64,000 bases of DNA from Lentzea alba (GCF_011067745.1 NZ_JAAMPJ010000019.1:62001-126000), one strand, 5' to 3'. Positions 34,321 to 43,687 are shown, counted from the first letter of the stretch. The notes: generated from the sequence alone by a model not told the origin. Program-made: numbers and translations.

Positions 34321-37300
34321 ATGACCGGGCCCGAACCGACCTCCGCATGGCAGGCTTACGGGAAGGCCCTTCGCAACGCCATCGCCGCCGCGGGGTTCAA
34401 CCAGAAGACCTTCGCGAGCACCGTGGCACACATCTCCGAGTCGCACCTCTCGGGGATCGTCCAGGGACATCGACGGCCTCCTCGTGCTGAGGCCGACAGG
34501 TTCGCCGAGTTGCTCGGCGACCACGCCGCCGGACTGCAGACGTTCTACGACGAGGCGTCCGCTCGTCCAACGCCGAAGTTCGCGGCGAACGGTCTGCCGG
34601 TCGAACTGGTCGCCTTGCTGAAGACGGTGCGACAGAGCATGGACGACCTGCCAATGCAGTTGCGCGGCCGAAAGCGGTTGTCGCTGACCGGTCTCTACGT
34701 GCGGCAGTCCGTGACGGCTCCGGTCGAGACGACCGTCGTCCGCGTCCGCGAGGACATGGATGAACCTGGCCTGATCGAGGAGATCCGGCGCAGCTCGATC
34801 CTGGCAGAGCCGTTCAACGAGGTGTTCATCCGGCACGATCACCTCGTCATCGAAGGCGCGGCGGGCCTCGGCAAGACGACGTTGGGGCGTCACCTCGTCG
34901 CCGAGTTCATCGACGCGCTCATGAACGACGGCTCCGACGACCCGGTGATCCCGCTGCTCCTGCCGGCCAGAGTGCTGGCACCGCTGGTCGACCTCACCTG
35001 GGGTCAGGCGCTGCAAACCGCCACGACCAGAGAGTACGGCGCATTCGCCGACAGCGAGCTGAGCCTGTCGCACTTCCGCGCCGGAGTGCCGGGCGCTCGC
35101 TGGCTGATCGTCGTGGACGCCCTCGACGAGATCCCCGGCCTCGAAGACCGTGACAAGCTGCTCAAGGCGATCGAACGCCGGATGCTGGAGCCCAACGGCG
35201 AGCGCTTCGTCGTGACGACCCGACCGCTTTCGCCCGGCGAGACGGCACGGCTGCGCGGTGCGGGCTTCTACGAGTTGCAGCCCTTCGACCGCGAGGCGCT
35301 GGAACAGTTCGCCCAGCACTGGTTCAACCCCGACAACACGGCAGGCGGGGCGTTGGCCGCCGCGGAGTTCCTCGCTCAGATCAGCGCCGCCGGGCTCGGC
35401 GAGATCCTGGTCGTGCCGCTGCTCGCCTCGATCGCCGCCTACGTCCACGAACTCGACCGCTCGCGCCCCCTCCCGGCCAGCCGGTACGCGTTGTACGAGC
35501 AGTACATCACCAAACTCGTGGATGCCCGGTCGGCCCCGGCCGCCGCCGCGTTGACCGAACTGGCCAGCGCACTCGGTGGCGCGGACACGGCGGCATGGCT
35601 GGAAGAACACCGCACGGCGCTGACCGAACGGATGGCCACCGCGTACACAGCGCGCGAAACGTCCCTTTACGACGTCGCCCGGGCATTCATCGTCGAACAC
35701 GGCCGCGCACTGCCCTACGACGACCAGTGGACCGAACTGCTCGCGGAGTGGTTGTCGCACACGGGTTTGCTGGGCCGTCAGGGCACCAGGCTCAAGTTCC
35801 TCCACCAGACCTTCGCGGAGCATCTGGCCGCCACCGCCGCCGCTCGTCTGCTGCCGGAGACCTTCGACCCGCGGCAAAGCCAGTTCGCGGAGCTGATCCA
35901 CCGGCTGCTCGCGGACGACGAGGACGCCGAGCGCGTCCTGGTGCACTACCTGCACAGCAACAGCTCCGATCACGCCCTCCTCACCTACCTGCAGCAGGGC
36001 ACCCGTGATCAACGGGAGGCAGCGTGCATGTTGCTCTGCCAAGGGGTACCGAGCACGGCAGAGCACCTCGAAGAGGGAATCCGCCTCGCCGAACAGCGAA
36101 TAGCGGCAGGAGCGTGGAGCTCCGAGCAGGTCGCGAAGCTGTCGGGGCTGGTCCGTTTCGAGACCGTCCGCGCTCGGCTGTCCCGACTGGTGACCGGCAC
36201 CTCGATCGCTCCCCGCACCAAGATCGTGTTGATCGAGCTGCTGCGCGAGTCGTGTCCCGAGATCCGCGTCATCGCGCCGGATCTCCTGCGGCTTTGGACG
36301 ACCGACAAGCGCTACGAGTCCGATCGTGTGAAAGCCGCGTCCACGTTGGCGAAACTGGGCCCTGAGCATCGCGACGCGGCCGCGCGCGTTCTCGAGGAGG
36401 TCGCCGAGGACCCGAAGGAGTACGACGCGGGCAGGCTGGATGCCGCCGAGGCTCTGGCGGCACTGGGGCACGACTGCCGAAAACGTGCAGCGGTGGTATT
36501 GCTCGCCATCGCCACCAGTCGCATGGTCGACTCGACACGGCACGTAGCTGCCGTCGCCCTGTCCCGGCTCGGGCGCGCGCATCGTGAACGTGCTGCCGAG
36601 CTCTTGTCGGAACAGGCCGCCGACGTCACAGCCGAAGTCGCGGACCGGCGAGATTCCGCGGCAGCACTCGCGACGTTCGGCGGCCGGTACCGAGCACGAG
36701 CCTGCGAACTGCTCGCCGACATCACCGAGCAGACCAACGGCGTCCAGGCGGCGCGCACCCTCGCCGCCCACGCCGCGGTCGATCCGGACCTGCGCCAAAG
36801 GGCGGCCGATGTGCTGGTCGGCCTCGCGGCGGATCCGGTCGTCCGGCCGTTCGAACTGGTGTCGTTGGGTGACGCGTTGGTCGAGCTCGGTGGCGAGCAC
36901 CGATCACAAGGGGTCGGATTGCTCCTCAGCGTCGTCACCGACGCCGGGCTCGGCCAGTTCCGGCAGCAGGAGGTGGTGGACAGACTGCTCAGCATCAGCC
37001 GTAAGCATCGCGGCAACGTGCACGAACAGTTGCTCGACGTCCTGCGGAGCACGGTGACCACGAGCCCCGACCCGAGCGTTCGAGCCGCCGCGGCCGAACT
37101 GCTCGCGGTCCTGAGTCCTGCCGACCGGGGCTTGGCCGCCGCGGAGTTGCTGGCCCTGTTCTCAGATCCCACACGTCTCTTCCGATCGCGCTGGCAGAAC
37201 GCGCTGAGCCTCGCCAACCTGGGCAAGGAGCACCTCGCCCAGGTGATGACAGTTCTCGACCACATGCTCAGCACGACGACATCGTCGTGTGGTGATCGTG

Positions 37301-39960
37301 TGCTGGCGGCCGGGCTGTCCTCGGTGCTCGATCCAGCCCGCGCCACGTTGGCCACGGCTCTCATCCGCGCGATCGGCAGCGACGCCATGACGGACATCGT
37401 CGACCAACAAACGATCATGTCGGTCCTCGACGACGTGGGCGAGGCGCCGGGCACCGAGCTCGCCGACCTGGTCGAGCAGTTCGCTGCCGACAGGTTGGTC
37501 GCCGTGGACAGCAGGATCGGAGCGATACAGCGGCTGCTGGACTTCGGGGGCGCGTACGAGGACACCGCACTGAGGATCATCGATGACGCGCTGGGCGATC
37601 CGACGACCAGCACGTGGGCGCTCCCCACGTTGGTCGCCGTCCTCGGCGAGCACATCGACGCGGACAGGCTTGATCTGGTCAGGTCTGTGTTCACGAGAAG
37701 ATGCGCGACAGAGCGCACATGGAGCTTCTTCTCGTTCCACGCCCTGGTGCAGGTCCTCGAACGTGCCGACAGCACCCGGCATCTGATCCCGGGCCTGCTG
37801 GCCGCTTTGCTCGCCGAGCCGTTGCTGGACGACGATGACCGGATCCAGGCCGCCGATGCCGCAGCAGCGCTCGGCGGCGACCACAGCCGGAACGCGGCCG
37901 AGGTGCTCTGGCAGCTCATCGTCGACAGCTCTGCCCCGGTGGAGACACGGCGTCATGCACTCGCCACCTTGGTGGCGCTCTCTCCTGATCGCGAACCCGA
38001 GTACGTCGCCGAACTGCTCGCCCTCGCCGACGACGCGAAGAGCAGCCTGCTCGAACACGCGCTGACACACGCTGTGGTGGCTTCGATCGCCCATGACCAG
38101 CGAGGTGCTGCCGCAGAGCGGCTGCACGCCGTCATCACGGACTCGCAGATCCCCGTCATCCAGCAGGAAAACGTCGTGCACGTCATGAGCGAGCTCGGGA
38201 GAAACCATCTCGACGGCGCCCTGGCTGCCTGGGCAGACCACCTCGACAGCCGCGGGCTGACGGTGGAGCACCGCGCGAGGCTCGCCTCCTTGCTCTCGGG
38301 CTGGGGGTATCACCACCGTGTGCGAGCACTTCCGCTGCTGGTCGACGCGGTGGCACGGGACGATGTGCCCGTCACAGCCAAGACAGGTTTCGCCCAGCAC
38401 CTCCTCAGCTTCCGGGATCCATTTCGCTCGGCAGGGCTGAAGGCACTGATCGCGCTCTCAGAAGACCGCGCTGTCTCCGCGGTACTGCGCATGGACGCCA
38501 GCTACGCACTCACCACACACGCGCCAGGCCAGGCAACACACGTGCTGCAACGACTCGCTTCCGACCATGACGTCGACGCCATCCTGCGTGTGTCCGCGGC
38601 AACGCGCCTCAGCGGCATGGGTCAGCCGGCCCGAGACCACGCCACTTCCGCTCTGGTGAACATCCTCGCCGATCGGGACGTCGATCAGTGGGCCCGCTAC
38701 CGATCAGCGGTCGCACTTTCCGCACTGGGGCCACACGCACGAACAGAGTTGCGCGAGCTGCTGATGGCGCTCACCCGCGAACAGAGCGAGGGCGACAACA
38801 CCGCTCGGCTGGTGGCGCTCGGCGAGCTGCCCAGGCTGAAGCCGGGTCTTCGGCACGACGTCGCGGATCGGATGGTGGCCGCGGCCGCCGACTCGGCGCT
38901 GTCCGCCTGGGAGCGCCTGCACGCGGTGCACACTCTGCTCCGGTTGGGCCGGCAGCCGATCGGTCTGGTGTCCAGCGCCCTTCGCACGATCGCGAGCGAC
39001 CACGACGTCCGGTTCTGGGAGCGCCGTCAGGCTCTGGAGATGCTGGGTGAGCTCGGCCGCGACAACAGGGGGCTCGCCACCGAGCTCCTGCGCGACATCA
39101 TCGCGACAGAGCGCGCCGACACCTGGGAGCGAGCCGAAGCCGTCGCGGCTGTCCAGCGGCTGAACGACAACGTCGACCACGAAACCATCACGTTGCTCTT
39201 GGGCCTCGTGGATGACGTGCGAACTCCGTTCGCCGAACGGCATCACGCCGCAGCCACCGCACTCACGCACACCCACGATGCACGCGCGCACGCACGAGTC
39301 TTTCTTCTTGGCACAGTCGCAAATCAGGACGTCGAATCAGCGGAGCGACTGTCGGCCGCGACAGCGCTCTGGGAGTACGACGGCAACCTTCAGGCCCTGG
39401 TCGCTCTTGCGACAGACCCGGCGACGACAGCGCTGACCCGAGGTGAAGCAGCCACACTGCTGGCCAGGGCGCGTCCTGGCGCGGAGTACGTCAACCGGTA
39501 CTTTGGCATGGCGGCCGACTCGCTCACCGCTCTGGTGTCCGACGAGGACCTGCCTGCGGACGACCGCAGAGAAGGTGCCCGTTTGCTGGGCGACCTCGAC
39601 ACCGAGCACCGACCGTTGGCCGTCGCCGTGCTCGGTGAGTTGTGCACACAACACCACGATGTTCTGGCGGCTGCGGTTCTGGCTTCCTGGCACCAATGCG
39701 ACCGCGGCAAGGCCGCGGCGGATCTACGCGCGGCGGAGGGCTCCTCTCCCGACCGCCAAGCGGAGATGGCGCTCGCACTCACGAAGCTCGACCCGGTCGA
39801 CCGCCTGCACGGCGTCCGCCGGCTGCGGGACCTCGCAACCGGCGCGGACTCACCGTCCGCCCGGTTGCGAGCAACCCAAAACCTGATCGCTGTGACAGAG
39901 CCGGGGTCGCTCCGCGCGACCTCGATCTTCGTTCCGGACCTGCTGAGGTGGAGCCCGTGA
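34321..39960 (+). CDS. XRE-NACHT NTPase with long HEAT-like repeat array (candidate conflict/defence protein)
   Basis: 1879 residues from ATG 34321 with CGAGGA upstream; the longer frame upstream crosses the divergent small gene. Residues about 10-75 are an XRE-type helix-turn-helix (YGKALRNAIAAAGFNQKTFA...HLSGIVQGHRRPP). The NACHT NTPase has Walker A GAAGLGKT (179-186) and the hallmark Walker B WLIVVDALDEI (261-271), then RFVVTTRPLS. NACHT-associated helices and LKFLHQTFAEHLAA follow. Residues about 670-1860 hold many 45-55-residue alpha-helical repeats (RAAELLSEQAAD...RRDSAAALATFG), HEAT-like. There is no separate effector domain. It could act as a sensor whose DNA-binding head tethers it or regulates its own locus. 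A defence role is inferred from the NACHT architecture. Confidence 0.88.
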   Translation: MTGPEPTSAWQAYGKALRNAIAAAGFNQKTFASTVAHISESHLSGIVQGHRRPPRAEADRFAELLGDHAAGLQTFYDEASARPTPKFAANGLPVELVALLKTVRQSMDDLPMQLRGRKRLSLTGLYVRQSVTAPVETTVVRVREDMDEPGLIEEIRRSSILAEPFNEVFIRHDHLVIEGAAGLGKTTLGRHLVAEFIDALMNDGSDDPVIPLLLPARVLAPLVDLTWGQALQTATTREYGAFADSELSLSHFRAGVPGARWLIVVDALDEIPGLEDRDKLLKAIERRMLEPNGERFVVTTRPLSPGETARLRGAGFYELQPFDREALEQFAQHWFNPDNTAGGALAAAEFLAQISAAGLGEILVVPLLASIAAYVHELDRSRPLPASRYALYEQYITKLVDARSAPAAAALTELASALGGADTAAWLEEHRTALTERMATAYTARETSLYDVARAFIVEHGRALPYDDQWTELLAEWLSHTGLLGRQGTRLKFLHQTFAEHLAATAAARLLPETFDPRQSQFAELIHRLLADDEDAERVLVHYLHSNSSDHALLTYLQQGTRDQREAACMLLCQGVPSTAEHLEEGIRLAEQRIAAGAWSSEQVAKLSGLVRFETVRARLSRLVTGTSIAPRTKIVLIELLRESCPEIRVIAPDLLRLWTTDKRYESDRVKAASTLAKLGPEHRDAAARVLEEVAEDPKEYDAGRLDAAEALAALGHDCRKRAAVVLLAIATSRMVDSTRHVAAVALSRLGRAHRERAAELLSEQAADVTAEVADRRDSAAALATFGGRYRARACELLADITEQTNGVQAARTLAAHAAVDPDLRQRAADVLVGLAADPVVRPFELVSLGDALVELGGEHRSQGVGLLLSVVTDAGLGQFRQQEVVDRLLSISRKHRGNVHEQLLDVLRSTVTTSPDPSVRAAAAELLAVLSPADRGLAAAELLALFSDPTRLFRSRWQNALSLANLGKEHLAQVMTVLDHMLSTTTSSCGDRVLAAGLSSVLDPARATLATALIRAIGSDAMTDIVDQQTIMSVLDDVGEAPGTELADLVEQFAADRLVAVDSRIGAIQRLLDFGGAYEDTALRIIDDALGDPTTSTWALPTLVAVLGEHIDADRLDLVRSVFTRRCATERTWSFFSFHALVQVLERADSTRHLIPGLLAALLAEPLLDDDDRIQAADAAAALGGDHSRNAAEVLWQLIVDSSAPVETRRHALATLVALSPDREPEYVAELLALADDAKSSLLEHALTHAVVASIAHDQRGAAAERLHAVITDSQIPVIQQENVVHVMSELGRNHLDGALAAWADHLDSRGLTVEHRARLASLLSGWGYHHRVRALPLLVDAVARDDVPVTAKTGFAQHLLSFRDPFRSAGLKALIALSEDRAVSAVLRMDASYALTTHAPGQATHVLQRLASDHDVDAILRVSAATRLSGMGQPARDHATSALVNILADRDVDQWARYRSAVALSALGPHARTELRELLMALTREQSEGDNTARLVALGELPRLKPGLRHDVADRMVAAAADSALSAWERLHAVHTLLRLGRQPIGLVSSALRTIASDHDVRFWERRQALEMLGELGRDNRGLATELLRDIIATERADTWERAEAVAAVQRLNDNVDHETITLLLGLVDDVRTPFAERHHAAATALTHTHDARAHARVFLLGTVANQDVESAERLSAATALWEYDGNLQALVALATDPATTALTRGEAATLLARARPGAEYVNRYFGMAADSLTALVSDEDLPADDRREGARLLGDLDTEHRPLAVAVLGELCTQHHDVLAAAVLASWHQCDRGKAAADLRAAEGSSPDRQAEMALALTKLDPVDRLHGVRRLRDLATGADSPSARLRATQNLIAVTEPGSLRATSIFVPDLLRWSP
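36330..39900 (+). repeat. HEAT-like helical repeat array
   Basis: About 25 units of 45-55 codons, each encoding a helix pair. Recurring features are AAExLxxLG..HR..A...L and 'D.......R..AA..L'. They diverge enough that no DNA-level repeat remains. Confidence 0.65.
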
Positions 39961-39965
39961 ACCCG

Positions 39966-41096
39966 TCAGCAGTTGGGGCGGGTGACCTTGCCGGCGAACC
40001 GGTCGCCGAGCCAGTTCAGCGCGTTCGAACCCCACGCGCTGACGGCGGCGACGTGCCCGAGCAGCGGCAGCGCGGTCCACTGCACGTCAGCGCCGAGCGA
40101 GCACCACTGCGAGCGCAGCTTTTGCCCGACGCTGAACGGGATCAGCTCGTCGAGCGTGCCGTGGTAGAGGTACACCGGCGCCGCGGGCTTCACCGTACCG
40201 AGCGCGTTCTCCTTCAACCTCTTCTGCCACAACGGGTCCAGGATGACGTCCGGCTGCGTGGTCAGTGAGTTCAGCCGGGTGAACGGGGCCACCAAAGCGA
40301 TCTCGGCGACGCACGCGTTGCGGATCTGGTCGATCACCTGCCGGCCGCGGGCGTTCAGCACCTCCGCCAGCGGCAGTTCCGGGTAGGCCGCGGCGTATCC
40401 CGCCGCCGCCGCGAACACCAGTCCCGAACCGGCGTTGCCGTCGTTGAACTTCGCGACCGCGTTCAGGTCGGCCGGCACCCCACCGGCGGCGACACCGACG
40501 ACGTTCAGCGAAGGCGCGTAGGACTGCCACTGCTCAGCGGCGGCCGACGCGGCCTGACCACCTTGTGAGTAACCGAAAACGCCGATCGGGGCGGCCGCGG
40601 ACAGGCCAGGGATGTTGCTCGCCGCCCGTGCCACGTCCAGCAGCGCGCGACCTTCCGAACGAGCCACCGCGTAAGTGTGATCTCCTGGCGTGCCAAGGCC
40701 TTCGTAGTCGGTGACCGCGACCGCCCAGCCGTTGAACATCGCCTGTGCGAGGAACGCGATCTCGACCTCGGTGCCGTTCTGCAGCTGCCGCGACGGCGCG
40801 CACTGGTCGCCCATGCCCTGCGTGCCCATCGCGTACGCCACGATCGGGCGCGGGCCGTTGTTCCACGGCAGCGGCGAGACGAGGACCATGCCGGACACGA
40901 CGGTGCCGGTGCCCGTCGCGGACGTCGAGCGGTAGCGGATGTCGTAGGCCTTCACGGGAGCGGGCAGCAGCCGGAGCGGCTCCGGATGCCACGCCACCTC
41001 CTGACTGCTGACCAGCTCGCCCGGTGCGGCCGCCTGAGCGGGCGTGACCAGGGCTGATAACAGTAGAACGGCGGCGAGCACGGCGCGGAGCTGCAT
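39966..41096 (-). CDS. Secreted lipase (secretory lipase, alpha/beta-hydrolase)
   Basis: 376 residues from ATG with AAAGGGG upstream. Signal peptide LRAVLAAVLLLSALVTPAQA is cut near residue 23. The nucleophile elbow is GYSQGG (Ser177); the acid is probably Asp in YHGTLDELIPF and the base His in LLGHVAAVS. Cysteines (DQCAPS, NACVAE, QWCSLG, RPNC) suggest disulfides. The overall plan matches the secretory lipase (LIP) family, which hydrolyses acylglycerols outside the cell. The palindrome GGTAAC-N4-GTTACC lies 17 bases before the start, so it is probably repressed by a TetR-like protein. Confidence 0.88.
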   Translation of the reverse strand: MQLRAVLAAVLLLSALVTPAQAAAPGELVSSQEVAWHPEPLRLLPAPVKAYDIRYRSTSATGTGTVVSGMVLVSPLPWNNGPRPIVAYAMGTQGMGDQCAPSRQLQNGTEVEIAFLAQAMFNGWAVAVTDYEGLGTPGDHTYAVARSEGRALLDVARAASNIPGLSAAAPIGVFGYSQGGQAASAAAEQWQSYAPSLNVVGVAAGGVPADLNAVAKFNDGNAGSGLVFAAAAGYAAAYPELPLAEVLNARGRQVIDQIRNACVAEIALVAPFTRLNSLTTQPDVILDPLWQKRLKENALGTVKPAAPVYLYHGTLDELIPFSVGQKLRSQWCSLGADVQWTALPLLGHVAAVSAWGSNALNWLGDRFAGKVTRPNC

Positions 41097-41112
41097 CGTT
41101 GGACCCCTTTGT

Positions 41113-41128
41113 GGTAACCGGCGTTACC
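41113..41128. promoter_or_regulatory. Operator-like palindrome before the lipase gene
   Basis: GGTAAC-CGGC-GTTACC is a perfect inverted repeat of 6-base arms, 17-32 bases upstream of the lipase ATG. This is in the promoter/leader zone, as expected of a repressor site. The regulator is not identified. Confidence 0.55.
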
Positions 41129-41198
41129 GCAATGTAGGACCAAACGTCGTAAGCAGGCAATAGCCTGATCGGCTTTATGGATTCACGCCAGCGGCCGT

Positions 41199-42296
41199 TC
41201 AGGGGTTCACGGCGAGGAACAGGAACGCGGCCAGCAGCACGAGGTGCACGCCGCCCTGCAGCCTCGTCGCGCGTCCCGGCACGATCGTCAACACGCTGAC
41301 CAGGACCGTGAGCAGCAGCAGGATCATCTGCGTCGAGCCGAGGCCGAGCTCCAGCGGGCCGTCGAGCCACACCGTGGCGAGGGCGATGGTCGGGATCGTG
41401 AGACCGATGCTCGCGATCGCCGAGCCGTAGCCGAGGTTGAGGCTGGTCTGGATCCGGTCGCGCAGCGCGGCGCGCGCGGCGGCGATCGTCTCGGGCAGCA
41501 GCACCAGCAGGGCGATCACGACGCCGACGAACGACTGCGGGAAGCCGGCGGCCCGCACGCCGGCCTCGATCGCGGGTGACTCGATCTTCGCGAGGCCGAC
41601 CACGGCGATCAGCGCGACCAGCAGCAGAACCAGCGACGCCAGCGTGGCCTTCCCGGACGGCGCCTCGGCGTGCTCGTCGGTCTCGATCACGCCGTCCTCG
41701 TCGACGGGCAGGAAGAAGTCGCGGTGCCGGACGGTCTGGGTGAAGACGAACATCCCGTACAGGCCGAGGGAGGCGAGGGCGGCAAACGCGAGCTGCGGGC
41801 CGGAGAACTGGGGGCCGGGCGTGGTCGTGGTGAACGTCGGCAGCACCAGCGTGAGGGTGGCGAGCGTGATCACCGTGGCCAGCGCGCCGCCGCTGCCCTC
41901 GGCGTTGAAGAGCGTGGTGCCGTGCTTGAGAGCGCCGAGCAGCAGGGCGATGCCGACGATGCCGTTCGTCGTGATCATGACCGCGGCGAACACCGTGTCA
42001 CGGGCGAGCGAGGCCGCTTCGGGTCCGCCGGACACCATCAGCGTGACGATCAGGGCCACCTCGATGATCGTCACCGCGACCGCGAGGACCAGTGAGCCGA
42101 ACGGCTCCCCCACCCGCAGCGCCACGACCTCCGCGTGGTGCACGGCGGCGAGCACGGTAGCGGCGAGCACGACCGCCACCAGCGCGACGAGCACGGGAGC
42201 GAGCTCCCGTCCCCAGGCCAGGACCAGCAGCAACACACCTAGTGCGGGGGCGATGGTCGTCCAGGACAGCAGCGGGAAGCGCGAGGTGGCGGCCAT
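41199..42296 (-). CDS. chaA: ChaA-like Ca2+/H+ (Na+/H+) antiporter
   Basis: 365 residues from ATG 42296, matching E. coli ChaA in length (about 366). The frame extends further up but without family sequence. There are eleven or so membrane segments, with two inverted-repeat motifs of the cation/Ca2+ exchanger family: GEPFGSLVLAVAVTIIEVAL, then NGIVGIALLLGALKHG in the first half, and VVIALLVLLPETIAAARAAL, then GYGSAIASIGLTIP in the second. The acidic residues in the alpha repeats are kept. A cytosolic loop (about 200-225, DEDGVIETDEHAEA) is acidic. Function: proton-driven export of Ca2+ and/or Na+/K+ at the plasma membrane. Confidence 0.88.
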   Translation of the reverse strand: MAATSRFPLLSWTTIAPALGVLLLVLAWGRELAPVLVALVAVVLAATVLAAVHHAEVVALRVGEPFGSLVLAVAVTIIEVALIVTLMVSGGPEAASLARDTVFAAVMITTNGIVGIALLLGALKHGTTLFNAEGSGGALATVITLATLTLVLPTFTTTTPGPQFSGPQLAFAALASLGLYGMFVFTQTVRHRDFFLPVDEDGVIETDEHAEAPSGKATLASLVLLLVALIAVVGLAKIESPAIEAGVRAAGFPQSFVGVVIALLVLLPETIAAARAALRDRIQTSLNLGYGSAIASIGLTIPTIALATVWLDGPLELGLGSTQMILLLLTVLVSVLTIVPGRATRLQGGVHLVLLAAFLFLAVNP

Positions 42297-42363
42297 GATC
42301 TCCACCCTCGCACACGGAAGAGTCACGCCGCCATTCGGCGCAACACCGATTTGACGACGAGAA

Positions 42364-42404
42364 AATGTGGAGCGGAGCGCCCCTGCCGCGCCCCGCTCCA
42401 CATT
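42364..42404 (-). terminator. Terminator of the protease-inhibitor gene
   Basis: AATGTGGAGCGG (42364-42375) pairs perfectly with CCGCTCCACATT (42393-42404). On the minus strand the hairpin lies 13 bases after the inhibitor stop and is followed by a short T-containing run, and it separates this gene from the antiporter gene. Confidence 0.75.
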
Positions 42405-42416
42405 AATAGCCGGTGC

Positions 42417-42806
42417 CTAGAAATCGAACACGGCACCGGTGTGCGCCAGCATGACGCACGAGTTCGGGTAGGTGTGCACCTCGTTCACGGGCTCACCTCG
42501 CCAGAAGCCGAACATGGACACCTCGACCGGCGCGTAGATGAACGTGCAGGCGCGGTTGTCGGTCTGCATGGCCTGAAGGTCTGCGCCCGTCGACGCCAGC
42601 GTCGCGCAGGCGAGGGCCCTGCGCGGGTGGCTGTCACCTCGTTCGCAGGTCAGGACGGTTGCCTTGAAGGCGTTGTCCTCCACGTCCGAGTACTGGACGG
42701 ACAACACGAGCGCGGTGGCCCGATGTGCTGGTGCGGCTTGAGCGGTGCCCGCGAAGGCGAAAAGCGACACGAACAGAGCAACGAACATGGTAATGCGGCC
42801 GGACAT
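42417..42806 (-). CDS. Subtilisin inhibitor-like (SSI family) secreted protease inhibitor
   Basis: 129 residues from ATG with AGGAGG ten bases upstream. Signal peptide TMFVALFVSLFAFAGTAQA is followed by about 105 mature residues, the SSI size. The four family cysteines are present: C54 (VLTCERG), C67 (ALACATL), C87 (RACTFIYAPV) and C117 (NSCVML), forming two disulfides, and the ending TGAVFDF matches the family VFAF end. By alignment to SSI's CPMVYDPV, the reactive bond is Phe89-Ile90, predicting inhibition of chymotrypsin/subtilisin-like proteases. SSI proteins inhibit the host's own or competitors' secreted serine proteases. Confidence 0.9.
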   Translation of the reverse strand: MSGRITMFVALFVSLFAFAGTAQAAPAHRATALVLSVQYSDVEDNAFKATVLTCERGDSHPRRALACATLASTGADLQAMQTDNRACTFIYAPVEVSMFGFWRGEPVNEVHTYPNSCVMLAHTGAVFDF

Positions 42807-43033
42807 GAAAGCGGTCCTCCTGAGACCTCACAAAAACGGGCCGGTTCTCGGCCGCCGCAGATGTTGCCATCATGTTTCGTCGTCGCGAAAGGGGCCAGGA
42901 AACGTTCACCGATCACATTCACCGACTGCGCCGAAAGCGTGGTTGGGCCGAATGGATGTGTTGCGCGCCACGTCGGGACACGGCTGCCGACGGACTGTTA
43001 CAGGTTGCTGACCGAAGCAGTTGCGGGCCGACG

Positions 43034-43039
43034 TATTAT
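43034..43039 (+). promoter_or_regulatory. Possible -10 element for a leaderless transcript
   Basis: TATTAT stands out in GC-rich DNA and ends 7 bases before the carboxypeptidase ATG, with no ribosome site in between. This is the arrangement of leaderless actinobacterial mRNAs. No good -35 was seen. Confidence 0.4.
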
Positions 43040-43046
43040 CCGATTC

Positions 43047-43634
43047 ATGTCCAAGACCTCCAGACGCGTCGTGTTCGGCGTGCTCCTGATCGTCACACTC
43101 GTGGTTTCCACCGGCGGCGCGCTGGGTTACCTGGGCAGATTGACGCTCGTGTTCGACCGTCACCCGGGAAAGCCGCTCGCGATTCTGGAAGAAGTGCCGG
43201 GACCGCCGGACGGACCGAAGTGCCCCATCGACGCCCGCTACCTCGACGAGGCTCCGGACGGATTGCCGCCGGACGTGTTGCAGGCGTGGCAGAAGTTGCG
43301 TGCCAAGGCCTCTGAGCAGGGCGTTCAGCTCTGCTTGAACGACGGCAAGCGCAGCCGTCAGCAACAGCAGAAGGAGTTCGACGACGCCGTCAAGAAGTTC
43401 GGCACCGAAGAACTCGCGTCGCGCTATGTGCTGAACCCGCCGGACCGCTCGATGCACGTGATCGGATTGGCAATCGACGTTCAACCGATCGAATCGGCAC
43501 AATGGGTCGAGAAAAACGGCAGCGCCGTGGGATGGTGCCGCCGTTACGAAAACGAGCAGTGGCATTTCGAGTACAACGCCGGCTACGTCACGGGAGGCTG
43601 CCCTCCCCTGATCCCCAGCGCGACCGGCAGCTGA
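43047..43634 (+). CDS. M15-family D-alanyl-D-alanine carboxypeptidase (VanY-like)
   Basis: 195 residues from ATG 43047, chosen because the membrane anchor (RRVVFGVLLIVTLVVSTGGALGYL) begins there; the frame upstream is unlikely to be coding. The catalytic domain has the zinc motif SMHVIGLAIDV (His137, Asp144) and QWHFEY (His173), plus the KRSRQQQQKEFDDAV substrate helix of VanY-type enzymes. It trims the terminal D-Ala of peptidoglycan stem peptides on the outer face of the membrane. It carries no vancomycin-resistance partners, so a housekeeping wall role is likelier. Confidence 0.85.
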   Translation: MSKTSRRVVFGVLLIVTLVVSTGGALGYLGRLTLVFDRHPGKPLAILEEVPGPPDGPKCPIDARYLDEAPDGLPPDVLQAWQKLRAKASEQGVQLCLNDGKRSRQQQQKEFDDAVKKFGTEELASRYVLNPPDRSMHVIGLAIDVQPIESAQWVEKNGSAVGWCRRYENEQWHFEYNAGYVTGGCPPLIPSATGS

Positions 43635-43687
43635 GTCCTCGTGCAAAGGTCTAGACGCCTGGGGTGCGCGCGAGGTTGCACCGACGT

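Noticed and set aside
33977..34324. A plus-strand gene starting at the GTG just after the GTAAC repeats
   Set aside because: The product is Ser/Thr/Arg-rich without features. The opposite strand has a strong AAAGGAG site and a clear membrane helix, so the minus-strand gene is preferred.
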